Below are positions 22,826 through 34,598 of a stretch of DNA of 64,000 nucleotides, piece by piece; position 1 is the stretch's first letter, and every line of letters begins with the position of its first letter. The DNA lies in the NCBI RefSeq assembly GCF_043641665.1, contig NC_092195.1:18000774-18064773 (forward strand), in the 5' to 3' direction. The position numbers were made by a program, and so were the translations under genes. A model generated the notes under the pieces. It was given only the letters and a program-made list of their open reading frames with translations. It ran no database searches and was not told the origin of the DNA. Source of the DNA: Enoplosus armatus (lineage: Eukaryota; Chordata; Actinopteri; Centrarchiformes; Enoplosidae).

Positions 22826-23334
22826 GACTGACGGCGGTATTTTCTTCAAAACCCGCGATTTATTGGCGTTTATGTGAGTTTCTGAGACGGTTGTTAATTG
22901 TTGTATTCGTCTCCCTCTTATTGTTGTGGGGGAAATCAATGCGCTGCCGCTGCCAGAATACCACTTCCTGTTTTAAAGGGGAAATGGGCGTTTCGTTTAA
23001 GGTTAGTTTTGAGCTCCGCTGCTCGCCGTACTACACGGTAACCATGACAACTGTAGTACGCCGTCAGACTCAGGCAACATAAAGAGCAGAGAGGGAGATG
23101 TTGGGCAGCTAACGTCATTTTTACATGATTTTTTTTATCGTAGTTTTGTTCCTAGAAAACAATCTAACGTTCAGGTTAAGTTTCCGTTAGGGTTAGGTCG
23201 TTATCAGCAAACAAAATAAGCGTGGACCTGTTTGTAATGTTTGAAACTGTAAGTGACTTCTCTTGAGTTCAAATTAACCCACAATGTTTACCTTTGCGGC
23301 TAAAGTAAGAAGTTGAAGCAAGAAGTTCCTCGAA
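22826..23334. promoter_or_regulatory. Divergent kdm1b / cfap69 promoter region
   Basis: Only 509 bp separate the kdm1b ATG (22825, minus) from the cfap69 ATG (23335, plus). The interval must hold both 5' UTRs and promoters unless further upstream exons exist. No TATA box is obvious near either start. It is moderately CpG-containing and includes the X-box-like palindrome listed separately. Confidence 0.7.
23028..23059. promoter_or_regulatory. X-box-like (RFX) site inside an 8-bp-arm inverted repeat
   Basis: GTAACCATGACAAC at 23038-23051 fits the RFX X-box pattern GTNRCC-N2-RGYAAC with one mismatch. It is bracketed by exact inverted arms GTACTACA (23028-23035) and TGTAGTAC (23052-23059). It lies 284 bp upstream of the cfap69 ATG. 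RFX factors commonly drive ciliary genes, and CFAP69 is a cilium/flagellum protein, so the location fits. Occupancy is inferred. Confidence 0.55.
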
Positions 23335-26300
23335 ATGGATTCAGGCAAAGTTGTGCACAGAAGAAAACCGGACATTCCTGTAATGAGACCAGGAGCATCA
23401 GACAAGAACCAGCATCAGGAGGTAAACAGTTACTGTCTTTCCTCGGAGGGTTTACATAGATACTCAGTATCCTTCTGAGGTGTCTCCTCTGGTTCTCAGG
23501 TAATACCCACCCACTTATTTCATACTAATAATAATCCCTGATCACTGGTAATGTCTATAGAAAGTACGATAATAAAGTAATAAATACAGGTAATACACAC
23601 AAACTTGACAACAACTAAATCACCAACAACGAAATATTATACTTGTTATTCATGTTTACAGACATTGTAATTGTCTAATAACAAACTAAAGTTCCTTTTT
23701 CAATTGAGAAACACAAAAGATGCTTTTAAAAATACTTTATGTAGCTAAGGCTGAATTGCTAACTGGGAAAAGTGGACAACTGCTCCAGTGGTTTGTAATA
23801 ATTTGGTTAAACGCAAATGTATTTGGGAATATGCCCCAATAAAATTCAATGTCAAATGAAAAAAAGAACATAAGGTGGGTCCTGATTTATTGTTATCATG
23901 AGGCCCTGTCTTGTTGAGATTTTAATACCTTTATTATGTCAGTTTCTGCTCACATAGTGTATATTCCTTAAACATGTAGTTTATTTATTTTCTCAAATAA
24001 TTAGCAATTTGTGGCAAGTTAAAACACAGGAGTATGGGTTGGTTTGGGGGTGTTATAGGCAGGATATAATTAAGATGTCATGTGTCGTCTGCTGTGTTAC
24101 TTGTTATTGATATTGTTAAGACAAGACCTGTGCTATTATTATACAGTGTTGGACATGAACTATGTATTCATATCCTATGGACTATATTGACTAGGTGTCT
24201 GGAAATAAAGTGCATTGAATGCAACAAAATATTATGAAATAAGCCTTTGACAGAAAACCATTAGTTTACCTCCACCAGTGCCACGAAGATGCTTATCAAA
24301 AGGAGCCAATGACTGTAAAAACGCTTGGAGACATGCAGCTAAATATTACATGTGATGTATGCAGATTCTGATGCAGAAGATTTTGTCACATCTTCAGAAG
24401 ACCCACAATAAATTCATTTAAAAAATAAATGTGACAGATTTGTGTTTCTGTCACCAAAAAAAGAGTTATGATTATAATCCCAGTAATGCCTTGACAGTAA
24501 GCTTTGACCTTAACTGTGATTTCACAACAGGTCAGTGCTAAAAGTCTTGACCTCAGTAAGGTGATTCGTCTTCTTGAAGATCCTTTGACAGTGAGTTCAA
24601 CTTGAATGTCATGGGTCATTTTTCTCTGTTTTAAGTTATGTTATAATGTAATAATACTATACGTTCTGTTTTACTAAAGGCTAACTTGAAGGAGAGGCAC
24701 CTCTTTGTACTGAAGAAACTACTGAAGAGAAGCCATATTGGCTTCGTATCCTTTGTTCTGGATTTAGTCTTCTGATAACGCAGACTTCTCTTTTCAAGAA
24801 GTGTCGGTCTTTTCCAAAATAAATCTCTCTCAGGTGCCACACACCGCGGCAGATTGTCAAATGTTCCTCATTACTATCCCCAGGTACTGTGATGGAAATA
24901 GATTTGCTCTCCTGCGACCTGAACACAGAGCCAAACCTCATTCCCAAGACTCTAATTTAGAGCTGCATCGCTGTACCTGTCAGCAGTTTCCCTGTTCCAA
25001 AATAATCTCAATTATCATGATGACTCTTTGCCCCATCACCTCCCCTCCCTCACTGGGATTTATCTCTGTAGAAGCAAACACTTTGCCACAATGTTAAAAC
25101 TTCCTAAACTATTTCAAGCTTTTGAAGGAGCTGACAGGCATCGCCAAAATTCTCAACATCTGTGCTGAGAAAGTGAAGGAGCACCCTGAATATGTGCCCA
25201 TCTTGTGTGAGGCACTTCAGATTTGCAGGTAAGAAACGTAAATATTTTAAACCTACATGGAAAAGACTGATGTTTATTCTAACATCACCATGTTGATTTG
25301 CTTCATCTCAGGCTTCCCTTCCTGAAGGAGAAAGCTTCTGATGAGCTGAACTACGCTCAGGACGTCATAGAGTTCCTCTCTCACATGGGTACACACAGCA
25401 GTTATTAAAGGGCATTTTTCATAGTTATCATGTCACATCCCCTTTGTTATTAATATCATTTACATTAAATTGCAATAGTGCAATAGACAGTTTTTAGTTG
25501 TTGTTTTTTTACCTTCTAGTAGCAACTAATTTCCCTTCTTTCAATATGATATGAAAATGAATTTGAAGACTTAAAGGATAAGGCTGGCATTATAAATATT
25601 TTTCTCACTGTCAAAAAGTCCCATGAAGAGACAGAAACAATGCATTAGTCTGTGGCCCCAAGCCCATTGGTTCCTTCTGAAGGTGTAAACCTTTAAAAAC
25701 AGACAGTCACAAACATACAGTTTCATTTAGAAAAATGCTCAGTAATTTCCTAACAGCTGGGCACTGTATCTTTTGGCAAACATAACTTAAACAGGAGTAA
25801 ACAGATCATTTATAGAGGACTATTTTCAGCGGCGAATAAATACACATTTAGTGAGTATTTCCTGTAGCAGGCCAAGAGATTTGTTGACGAAAAATATGTG
25901 TAAATTATCACCAGCCGTCTTCTTTAAAATAGATCATCCATGGATTTTGTGTCAAAGTCAGTCCTCCATATAGTTTTTACTTTACTTTAGTTTTTCAGTT
26001 TGATTTTTGTTTTTCGATGCTCAGAACTGATTTGGTCCTTTAAAGAAGATGCAGTTTCTTCAGACAGGAGTGACAACGACGAGTGACTTTGACAGATGCG
26101 TTTCTGTTGGCAGGATGTCTGATGAGGGTGTCAGATGCTGAAGTGAGACAGCAGATAGTTGAATCTGTGAAATCATTCTACAGCTGTGTGGCTCCTAAAC
26201 AGCTGCTCGATGGTACGGACCGTCCCACCAAGCCAAAGCCTCGGACTTTCCACTCTGACAACCGATTTTCTAGACTTTCACTAAGTGAGGCTCTCTCATG

Positions 26301-29300
26301 GCTTCTGTGGTGGCATGCCTTCATATCTTTTGTTAATATTGTTGTTGCTGTTCCTGATTTCCTATTAACAGGCATTTGTAAACAATAATATGTTGTTTTT
26401 CTTCATTTATTCTTTCTTTCTGTTTTTGTATTTGTAATTTCCTCTCGTCTTCTCTTTAGTTTGTTTCTTGCAGTTCACACTTTACATCCAGAAGTGTATT
26501 TTAGTATTATTATTATTATTTTGATTCTGTTTTATCTGCAGGGCTCCAGCCAACCTCTCCAGGCTACAGGCTGCAGCTGCTGGAGCGCAGTGACCTGGCT
26601 CAGACGTTGCTCCTCTCCATGGCCGCTCTGGAGAACCTGTCCACCATCAAGCTGCAGCTCCTGCAGACACTTCAGATCCTCTCCAGCTCCTCTGGTCAGT
26701 AACTGATTTTATTCTGGATCTGCTGAGGTAGTGGAGGAGGGGATCTGTCAGGCATGTCAATCCAACATGGCCTCCTTCATTAGATAAAGTAGGCAGCTCT
26801 CAAGAGCATAAATCATCTCATTACCAAAGAACAATCAGACAAACAATCAAAACAGTGATTTTTAAGTGTCCTTGTGTCAATGTCAGCAGGTCAATGGGTT
26901 CTTTTTATCATCAATCACATGTTTTTAAGCACATTTCATTTTCATTTAACCGCAGATATGAACTGTGCGTTAATACTGAATGCACGAGGAGCAGAGACGA
27001 TCTGTCTCCACATGAACGAACCCGACCCGTCCGGCCAGGTCCTGTTCCGCTCCTCCGAAATCCTCTGGAACCTGCTGGAGAGAGGCAGCAAGGAGGAGGT
27101 CACTGCTCAGCTCAGCAGCATGGAGTGTGTCGTGTACGTGCCTCCTGTGGGTTTAAGATGTTTTCATATGGGGCTGATGAGGAGTGCTCTCTCTCATTCT
27201 GTACTAACAGTTATTAGATGTCTTGCCATGCCTCCATTTGTATCTTAGATCTCTGAAAGAAGCGTTTCTCCATCAGCTGATGAACGGTTTCCGACATTCT
27301 GACCTCCAACTCAGAAATGATCTGCTTGTGATCACAACTTTCATCGCTGAAAATCCCAACTCTCTGCTTATTGTGAGTACAGGATAGACAGCTGTATGAT
27401 TAAAAACACAGTGCAGATGATATTTCTTGTCAGATGTGTCACTACAGTTTGCTTGGCATCCTGTTTCTGATTTTCAGGAGAGTTTATTTGCCAAACAGCT
27501 CGTGGTTTTCGTCACATTTCCAGAGCGTGAGGCCACTCTTTCCTTATAAATTTTAGTTTCATTTTTACATTTGAATTATTTGTTATTTGAGTAATATATC
27601 ACTTTTTATGACAACAACATTGCTTCATTTATGTTTTAGTGAAAAGTCACAACCCTTTGGTTCGCAACCTCAAGCTCAACTTCAGTAACGAAGACTTGAA
27701 AATGAAGAAGCTGCTGTTGAATCTGTTGGTTTTAATGTCAAAGGACTTAGCTGCCCTGCAGGTCAGTGGCACACTCAGTTACTTTATCTGTAATTGTTTG
27801 AATAAATGTAGCGATGAATCTAAATATGACATTTCTAACACTCTGCATGTTCCCTCCATGTTCCCCCTCTTAGCTTTATAAAGAAGAAAGAGTTATGTTG
27901 GCTCTGCTGACGCTCGTGAAGCCGCCTGCTGCCTCGTCTGAGCGCCGGTCAGGTTCCCGCCACTGGTCCTCCGTCCAGCTGGAGGAGCTCCAGCTGCAGG
28001 CGCTGGCCACTCTGGCCACCGTCGCCCCGCTCATGTTGGATGACTACATGTCCTGTCAGGGAAACGTGTGTCTACTGCTCCTGCTGGACTGGTGCGTCAG
28101 GCAAGGTGAGGATGCAGCAAAACATGGGGAGAGACAGACGAGACTAAAGATTGTCTGTCCTGTATCTGAAAGGTCGGAGATCAAACACCAACATTCATGT
28201 GTCCTGTCAGAGTGCCTTCAACTGACAGTTCAACTACTTTCATCTCTTACACTTCAACTGACACGTTTCAGCTGCTTACAGGGATTACACTCCCAACAAA
28301 CACTTCAAACCCTTTCAGTGCTTCAACTTCAACTGCATGTCCCATACAACATCTCACATGCACATTAACATTTTAAGACATTGTAACTCGTGTACTGTGT
28401 TCAGTACAAGTGCACACTTAATTTAGCCATTTCTTGTTTTCAACAATGTCACAATAATTTGGGTATTGTAGCATTTTCTTTTATAAAACAAGAGTATACT
28501 TATTATCTTTCCTCCTTTCTCCCAGATGCTTACTTTGGTCAAGGTCACAGCTTCCATGGCACAGGAGGAAGAGGCAGTAAGAAGGCTCAGATGCGTCACT
28601 GTATCAGAGTGCTGAGATCTGTGACGTCTTTAGGTGAAGACGCAGTCAACCAGGACCTTTGTGATCAAGGAACCATCAACCAGCTTTTAGGTAAATTAGA
28701 TTAAAACTTGAGTTCACAAAGTGCACAATATCAGCAGAAACATTTTGCTCACTTACAGACATACGTGTCGTGTTTTCTCAGGGATTTTGATGCAGATGGA
28801 AGCGAGTCCTGATGAGGAGGATGTCGTCACCCTGGAGATAAAGTCAGATATTCAGCTGATACTTTCAGCGCTGTGCGAGAGCGACATGCACAGAAAGGTA
28901 AAGCTGAGATTATGAGCCTGATAAAAGCACTTTGATTTACAGAAGTCACTAAGAAGTAGTATATCTTAAAGCCACTAGGTGACTTTTATGTGATGATAGT
29001 ATCTTTCAAATTATTCGGAGGAAGTTTTTGTTTGTAGAAATACAGGAGTTTGTGCGTTCAGTGCTGTTTGTCACAGTGTCTTATTTAATATTACCACTTG
29101 TTTACAGCCAAAGAAAGAAATGTTCAAATTCATTTTCATTTTAAATACTAATAAGATTTACCTTCTAACGTTCTTTATGTTTACATTTGACAGCCAGATG
29201 GCATCTCATGCTCAGATCAGAACATAAACCTTTCAGTCATGTTTCACTGCACCACAGGAACTGTTTGGATCAGAGGGAGTTGAGATGGCCGTTCACTTCC

Positions 29301-32300
29301 TGAGGAAAGGCTCCAACAAGTTCTACAGCGGTCTGGGACACAACAAGCTCGTCCTCTCCACAGTGGACTGTGTGTGGTCAGTTCAGCTGAACCTCAGCAC
29401 ACTTTAGATAGATAGATTAACTGATGTAATTCATGTAAACATACCAACAAATGCCACATTTACGCTTGTCATACCTAAAATAAATGTACATCTGGCCACG
29501 TCAGTGTGTCCTCTGTAGCCAAAACCATACTGATGTCTGGATTCTTTTCAGGAACTGGGACACAGGCCTTGTGTCTTTGTTTTACTCACACAAAGATGCA
29601 ATTCATTTAAGAGGGGAATGAATGTTGTTGATTATTTTATCTAAAATAACCAAACTAAACTGTCCCCTCATGTCCTCACTCTAACATTACAGAACCTCTT
29701 AATCTCAATATCATTGTAGTTAACATCATATCCTTCATCCTTATGTTATAAAGCTTTCTGAAAATCTCAAGACACATGAAGTGGCAAACTGTAAATATAG
29801 TAAAATTAGTTTGTTGGAGAATTTGGTCGACAAATAGGAAGGAAAGCGCTCACTGATTTTCCACAGTTGAGAAAGTGTGTGTGCGTCCCATCAGGTCCTG
29901 TATTGTGGGCTGCTACACCACAGAAGATTACTTTTTGGCTAAAGAGGGGGCGTGTCTTCTGCTGGACTTACTCAGCGTAAGTAGCTGATTGATTCCCAGA
30001 AGCTTAACTGAAGTTACTGTTGCTGTCAGACAGATGTCCCCTAAATGTAAAGTACTGATCTGAACCTGTTTGGGCATCTCTCTCTAACAGTCGAGCCCCA
30101 GATGTGTACACTTGAGCATCCTCGCCACTCTGCTGGAGTTATGTGACAACCCGAACACTCTGTCTCACATCCTGAGCTGGAGGGACGACGGAGGTCAGAC
30201 GGCTCCCGCACTCCTGCTGCAGCTGTGGAGGGAGGAGGAGGAGGAGCTGGGAGTCAGCCGAAACCAACACGGAGGGATCGCAGGTCAGTCAAATGACACG
30301 ACTGTGAGGGATTTACTTTTCCTGCGAGTAAGTACATCAACATACATTTACTTTTAAATATGGCTGTCACTTGTATCTAGACCGACCTGTTGGTTGGTCG
30401 TCGTCAGCAGATCAAGTGAAGATAGACAGTCAGATCTGAACATGAGCAGCAGGTGTGACTGGGAGGAAACGTCAGTCCTTAACTAACATGTTTCAACTCG
30501 TTCTCTGAATTAGAGAGTCATACTTTTCACACTGTAGAAAGTGCAGGACAAGGTGTCAAATACTGTCGATTAGGGACCCGACACACACCAACCACAGGAT
30601 CTGCTGACAGGTAAAACAAAGCTGAGCTGGTGGTTTCCTTTAGAGCAGGCTTGTTTTAAGAAAGAGTTCAGACCAAAGAGGTTTTGGTCCAGAAACATCG
30701 CGTCATCGCTGATTAATCCTGTTTGATTGAGGTTCATGAAGTTTTTTTTACACAATATATCTCATATTTCTACATTTTTCCTTCTTATTTTCAGACCCCC
30801 AGAGGCCCATCCTCAGTGTTTACCAGCAGGGGGACACCCAGCTGTCATTTCCTGCTAACATGCCGAGTGCAGCTGTGCTGGAGATATCAGAGAACCTGCG
30901 GTCAAAGATTTACTCCATATTCCGCAAACTCGGTAAAGCAGTTATTGAAGAATTAGACTGGATGCAGTAAATAAGTTTTAATTTAATTTGCAAAAAGCAG
31001 ACTTTTAAAACTCTGCTGTGAAACATTAATAGTTGTGTCTTTTGCAGGTTTTCAAGACCTTCCTGGATTGTCAACAAAACATTATGTGACATTGAGCATC
31101 GTCAGGCGATATCTGGACTTCAAGGTAGAACTGCTGTTTATTAAGCAAAGAAAATGCCAGTGCTGGATGTGACATTAGTTGTGACTGCAACAATTTTCAT
31201 CAGGATTGTGTAATTTTTAGAATAATTTGAAAGATGTTGAAATCATGTTAAATTGTCCACATACGAGCTTTAATTTGTGTTAAAATAGAGATCTTGTCAG
31301 TGCTGCATCCCACAGTAGAGCCAAATATGGGACTAGAGTGTTCCTGGTTGTGTGTCATCAACATATCTCGTTCATACATGTTAAAGTTGCAAGCAAAGAC
31401 TTGTTTTTCCGATGACACAGAAACTCATTAACACTGTAAACATCGAGGTGTCTGTCGTGGCGCTGCAGGTCAGTGAGGTGTGGGAAGAGATCAGCAGGGA
31501 GCTGAGTCTGGAAGGCATGAGGCCGATCACGCCTGATGAGGAGGCTCTGAGGACTATCTGTAAGACTGCAGAGGACACCGCAAGGAGGGTCGCAGAGGAA
31601 CAAGACAGCATCCTGGAGCGACAGGAGAAGGAGGACATCAGCGAGGAGGACCTCATGTACACAGAGGTGCAGAGAGTTTAATCCAGCGACCACAAAGAGA
31701 AGACAACTAAAAACTGGTTTCTAGTTTAGTCTCTGGGACTTGACCTAATCCACGTAGACACAGCGGACATCTTGCTTTCATAATTTTCCTTCTGACTGTT
31801 TTTCTGCTGTCTTTGTTTTGCAGATGAAGTCTCGTTGGAAGCAACAGGAGCTCGCAGCCAAGTCATGGGACAGTTACGTTTCCAAGACTTCAAACTATGA
31901 GATCCTGAAGGTTTTTATCTTTAACATTCGCAGATGTAACCTCAAGTCATCGTTGCATAACTATGTTTTTCATTTTAGTGGCAACAACTGCGACATTTTC
32001 CCTGCTTTTGTTTTTGAACAGGAAGTAAAAGCACAGAGGGAGAAGTACATTGAATCGTCCAGACCGAAACCAAAGCACAAAGATGCTGTAGTTCATCCCA
32101 CAGAGGTCTCTCACTAACACTTTATATTATAGAGTATTATACTGCTCACTGTCAGTCATTTGGCTGTAGGAGATAAAACCTGCAGTATGTTACAACAACA
32201 GAAGCATCTATTATAGAGGTAACATGCAGTAAACTACTGCTTAGTCATTAGATATTAAGGCTTGAAAATTAGGGATTCATCTTTTAATAAAATGTCTTGC

Positions 32301-32733
32301 AGTGTAATTTGGGGGAAATTGTTGCGTTTGGTTCAGAAATGAGCCTAAAACGGTTTTGAAAGGCAGAAATCTCAACACCTGGGGACGTAATCATTGAGGA
32401 AGTATTTATTGCCAATGTGGTTATTTATGTGTGGTTACTTTTTCACTTTAAATGCTCGTACAGCTGAAAGATAAAGTGCTCCTACTGAGTCTCTGACATT
32501 GAGCTGTGCAGAACAATGAGGAGGCCGGCTCACTGATGCTCACACATGCGGTGTTTTGCCGTGTGTTTCAGCATTTCATCGGGCAGGTCCTGTCTGTAGA
32601 GAGCACAGGTGCTCGGCCTGCAGGAGTGAAAGTGACGCTGGCCAGAGCTCCCATCGAGGCTGCGGGTCAGGACGAAGGGGGACCCACAACGCAGGACCCA
32701 GAATACTTCAGCACCGTATCTGTGAAAGACTGA
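23335..32733 (+). CDS. cfap69: CFAP69, cilia- and flagella-associated protein 69 (23 exons)
   Basis: Axonemal protein needed for sperm flagella and olfactory cilia in mammals. Exons: 23335-23421, 24531-24590, 24680-24745, 25119-25228, 25312-25388, 26114-26212, 26542-26694, 26956-27133, 27249-27372, 27478-27526, 27640-27761, 27874-28105, 28526-28690, 28782-28897, 29258-29376, 29895-29976, 30091-30283, 30795-30932, 31048-31124, 31469-31666, 31824-31910, 32022-32105, 32572-32733. All phases join to 925 residues (human 941). The body is a helical, armadillo-like protein. Stretches matching the family include SGQVLFRSSEILWNLLE, LDDYMSCQGN, FHGTGGRGSKKAQMR, TLEIKSDIQLILSALCE and WREEEEELGVSRNQHGG. 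The C-terminal third is Lys/Glu-rich and probably helical. Intron 3 (24746-25118) is a U12-type intron. The N-terminal exon is poorly conserved, but its start is the first ATG and the frame is consistent. Confidence 0.93.
24746..25118 (+). other. U12-type (minor spliceosome) GT-AG intron of cfap69
   Basis: The 5' splice site reads GTATCCTTTG, a perfect match to the U12 consensus RTATCCTTT. Near the 3' end TTCCTAAACT (25101-25110) is one base from the U12 branch consensus TTCCTTAACT and lies about 10 nt from the terminal AG. There is no long polypyrimidine tract. The intron is phase 0. Confidence 0.85.
25570..26060. repeat. Probable interspersed repeat in cfap69 intron 5
   Basis: Non-coding text with blocks such as AAGGATAAGGCTGGC and GTCCCATGAAGAGACAGAAAC resembles a widespread teleost interspersed repeat that I recall. 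Only one copy is in the window, so the sequence alone does not prove repetitiveness. Confidence 0.4.
28965..29110. repeat. Interspersed repeat fragment (AAAGCCACTAGGTG family)
   Basis: It begins with TTAAAGCCACTAGGTGAC and contains CACAGTGTCTTATTTAATATTACCAC. The same blocks recur in inverse order at 34930-35125 (CACAGTGTCTTTTCTGATACTACCAC ... AATTCTAGTGGCTTTAA), and a fragment is at 35398-35430. It lies inside a cfap69 intron. Confidence 0.5.
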
Positions 32734-34560
32734 TGTCTGCAGAGGTTCTGGTTTAATTCAAGACTAAATACAACAGACCAGACTTTTACATGTTTATCAT
32801 GAACAGTTGTTTATGTCTAATAGCCAATTAATTCTCAGTGTCGATGGAGATTGGAGTGTTTTAGTTGGCAGCAAATGCAGACATGAGGTCACTTGATGTG
32901 CACAATCAGCACCTTGTAGTCTGGTCCACCTCCAGTCCCCTCACACAGACACACACACACACACAGTGCAGTAAACTGACTGGTCTTTGTGGCCTCACAT
33001 GTCTTATGTCAGCATGTCTGATGCAGAGTATTTCATGTAATATTAACAAAAAATAAAGAAGCAACGTGCACATGACATGGAAGTGTTTTTCAGATGGAAA
33101 ATGTAGAAAAGTAATTAAAGGATTTGATTTGTAAACGTTTTGTCCGCAACATTCAGATCATTAAACCTATAATTACTTAATGTTTAGATATGTTTCTATG
33201 CATGAACCACCCAACACGCTTCCTTTATGTAACCAGCGGAGCAACATGAACAGTGAGACCCTGAACAATCAATGTGGCATCATGGAAACTGAGGCCTTAT
33301 GTAACATCACAATAACAACCACTGAATTACTTTTAACATAAACAAATATCAAGTCTAATTATGTTGAGTAAAATGTTCATGTCAAAGGCAGCTGTGGCAC
33401 CTGAAAGGTCCATTTAGGACAGATGTTTTTTAAGAAGTCTTTTCTCTTTAGTGTTTTTGGGGTTACATAAGTCGCTGCAGCGCATTAACACACATGTTCC
33501 TTCACGCGTGCAACATGCTGCACAGAGCCGCTTCTTCTTCTTCCCTCTTCGCTCTCACCCGTCTTTACTGGCTGGATGGAAATCAGCTCTGACAGGCCGG
33601 ATCTTTGTGTGTTGAGCCGGACCGAGCCCGTCAGACTGGGACGTCCACGCTGCACAAAGGAGCGGGGGACACACAGGAGCCTCTTCAGTACAACAGGCTG
33701 CCACTGTTTGTTCAGGCTGCCGAGGGGCTTCACATGCTGCCTGTCTGTCTGCGGGTGCTGAGCTGCTGCACCCGTCCATGAAGGTGAGGGTGAGCGTGGG
33801 TGCTGCTTTTGGATCCCTGCTGGGTGCTCATCAACTCCCCGAGGACCCCGTAACTTCAAACTGTGAGACGGACTTTGTTTTACCTAAAGACTGGGGGTGT
33901 TTTAGAAACTGCTGACAACACAACTTTAAAGTAACGATTGGTGTTATATTGACACTTTAAAGACATTTCAATCAAATGAATTAAAATCATTTTAAGATTT
34001 TAAAGCACAGATTTCTAATTTTGCGGCTTTGTTGTGTTTCAGAATTGCGTTTCAAATCACTAATGTGGCTTCTGTCTGTACAAACAGGTGATAAACATTA
34101 ATATAAATGAAACGCAGAGGGAGTGCGGAGTTCAGGGGTGGAGAGGCTGCTTGAATATTCTGAAGTACTGAGGAGAATATTACTTTTAAAAGAAGAAGTG
34201 AGATGACTAAATAAAGAATATATAAGCATATGTCGTAATTTTTGCTTTTCTAAAAGTAAATTACAAAACTTTTCTTTGAATTCTAGAAAGTTCTCTTTGA
34301 TGTGGCTCAATTATCTCCAGATTATCTGCAGATAAACTAGACGGCGAAATGTCCAAAATACACAGTTATTACATCCTCTGACAAACGGGGTCAGGGTTTT
34401 TTAAAGACAAGTTATTTCAGTTCAAAGTCTCAAGAAAAAATATGTCTGTAACAGAAAAGTTTGTATATTTTGTCTGACTTTACTCAGCAACATACTATAT
34501 CCATATCCATATTATATCTAATACTTCCTACATTGTAAACAGTGTTTCCTCCCCTGCAGG
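32734..34560. other. cfap69 3' end, spacer and GC-rich presumptive promoter
   Basis: The cfap69 3' UTR probably ends after AATAAA at 33052-33057; a CA repeat lies at 32943-32963. The interval 33500-33860 is GC/CpG-rich and contains a donor-like AAG followed by GTGAGG at 33783. It is the likely promoter and first non-coding exon of the microprotein gene, whose next exon starts after a strong acceptor (CCTCCCCTGCAG, ending 34560). The open frames crossing the GC-rich block on both strands have no recognisable family. Confidence 0.45.
33052..33057 (+). terminator. cfap69 poly(A) signal
   Basis: Canonical AATAAA, 319 bp after the stop codon, in an A-rich context. Confidence 0.6.
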
Positions 34561-34598
34561 ACGATTGTTGGCTCATCTGAGAAGCTCCAGCAGCAGAA

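Noticed and set aside
23186..23197. Telomere-like GTTAGGGTTAGG
   Set aside because: Only two units, so chance occurrence rather than an interstitial telomere array.
33485..33859. Overlapping open frames on both strands of a GC-rich block
   Set aside because: GC-rich sequence lacks stops by chance; no conserved motif. The block is better explained as a promoter and non-coding first exon.
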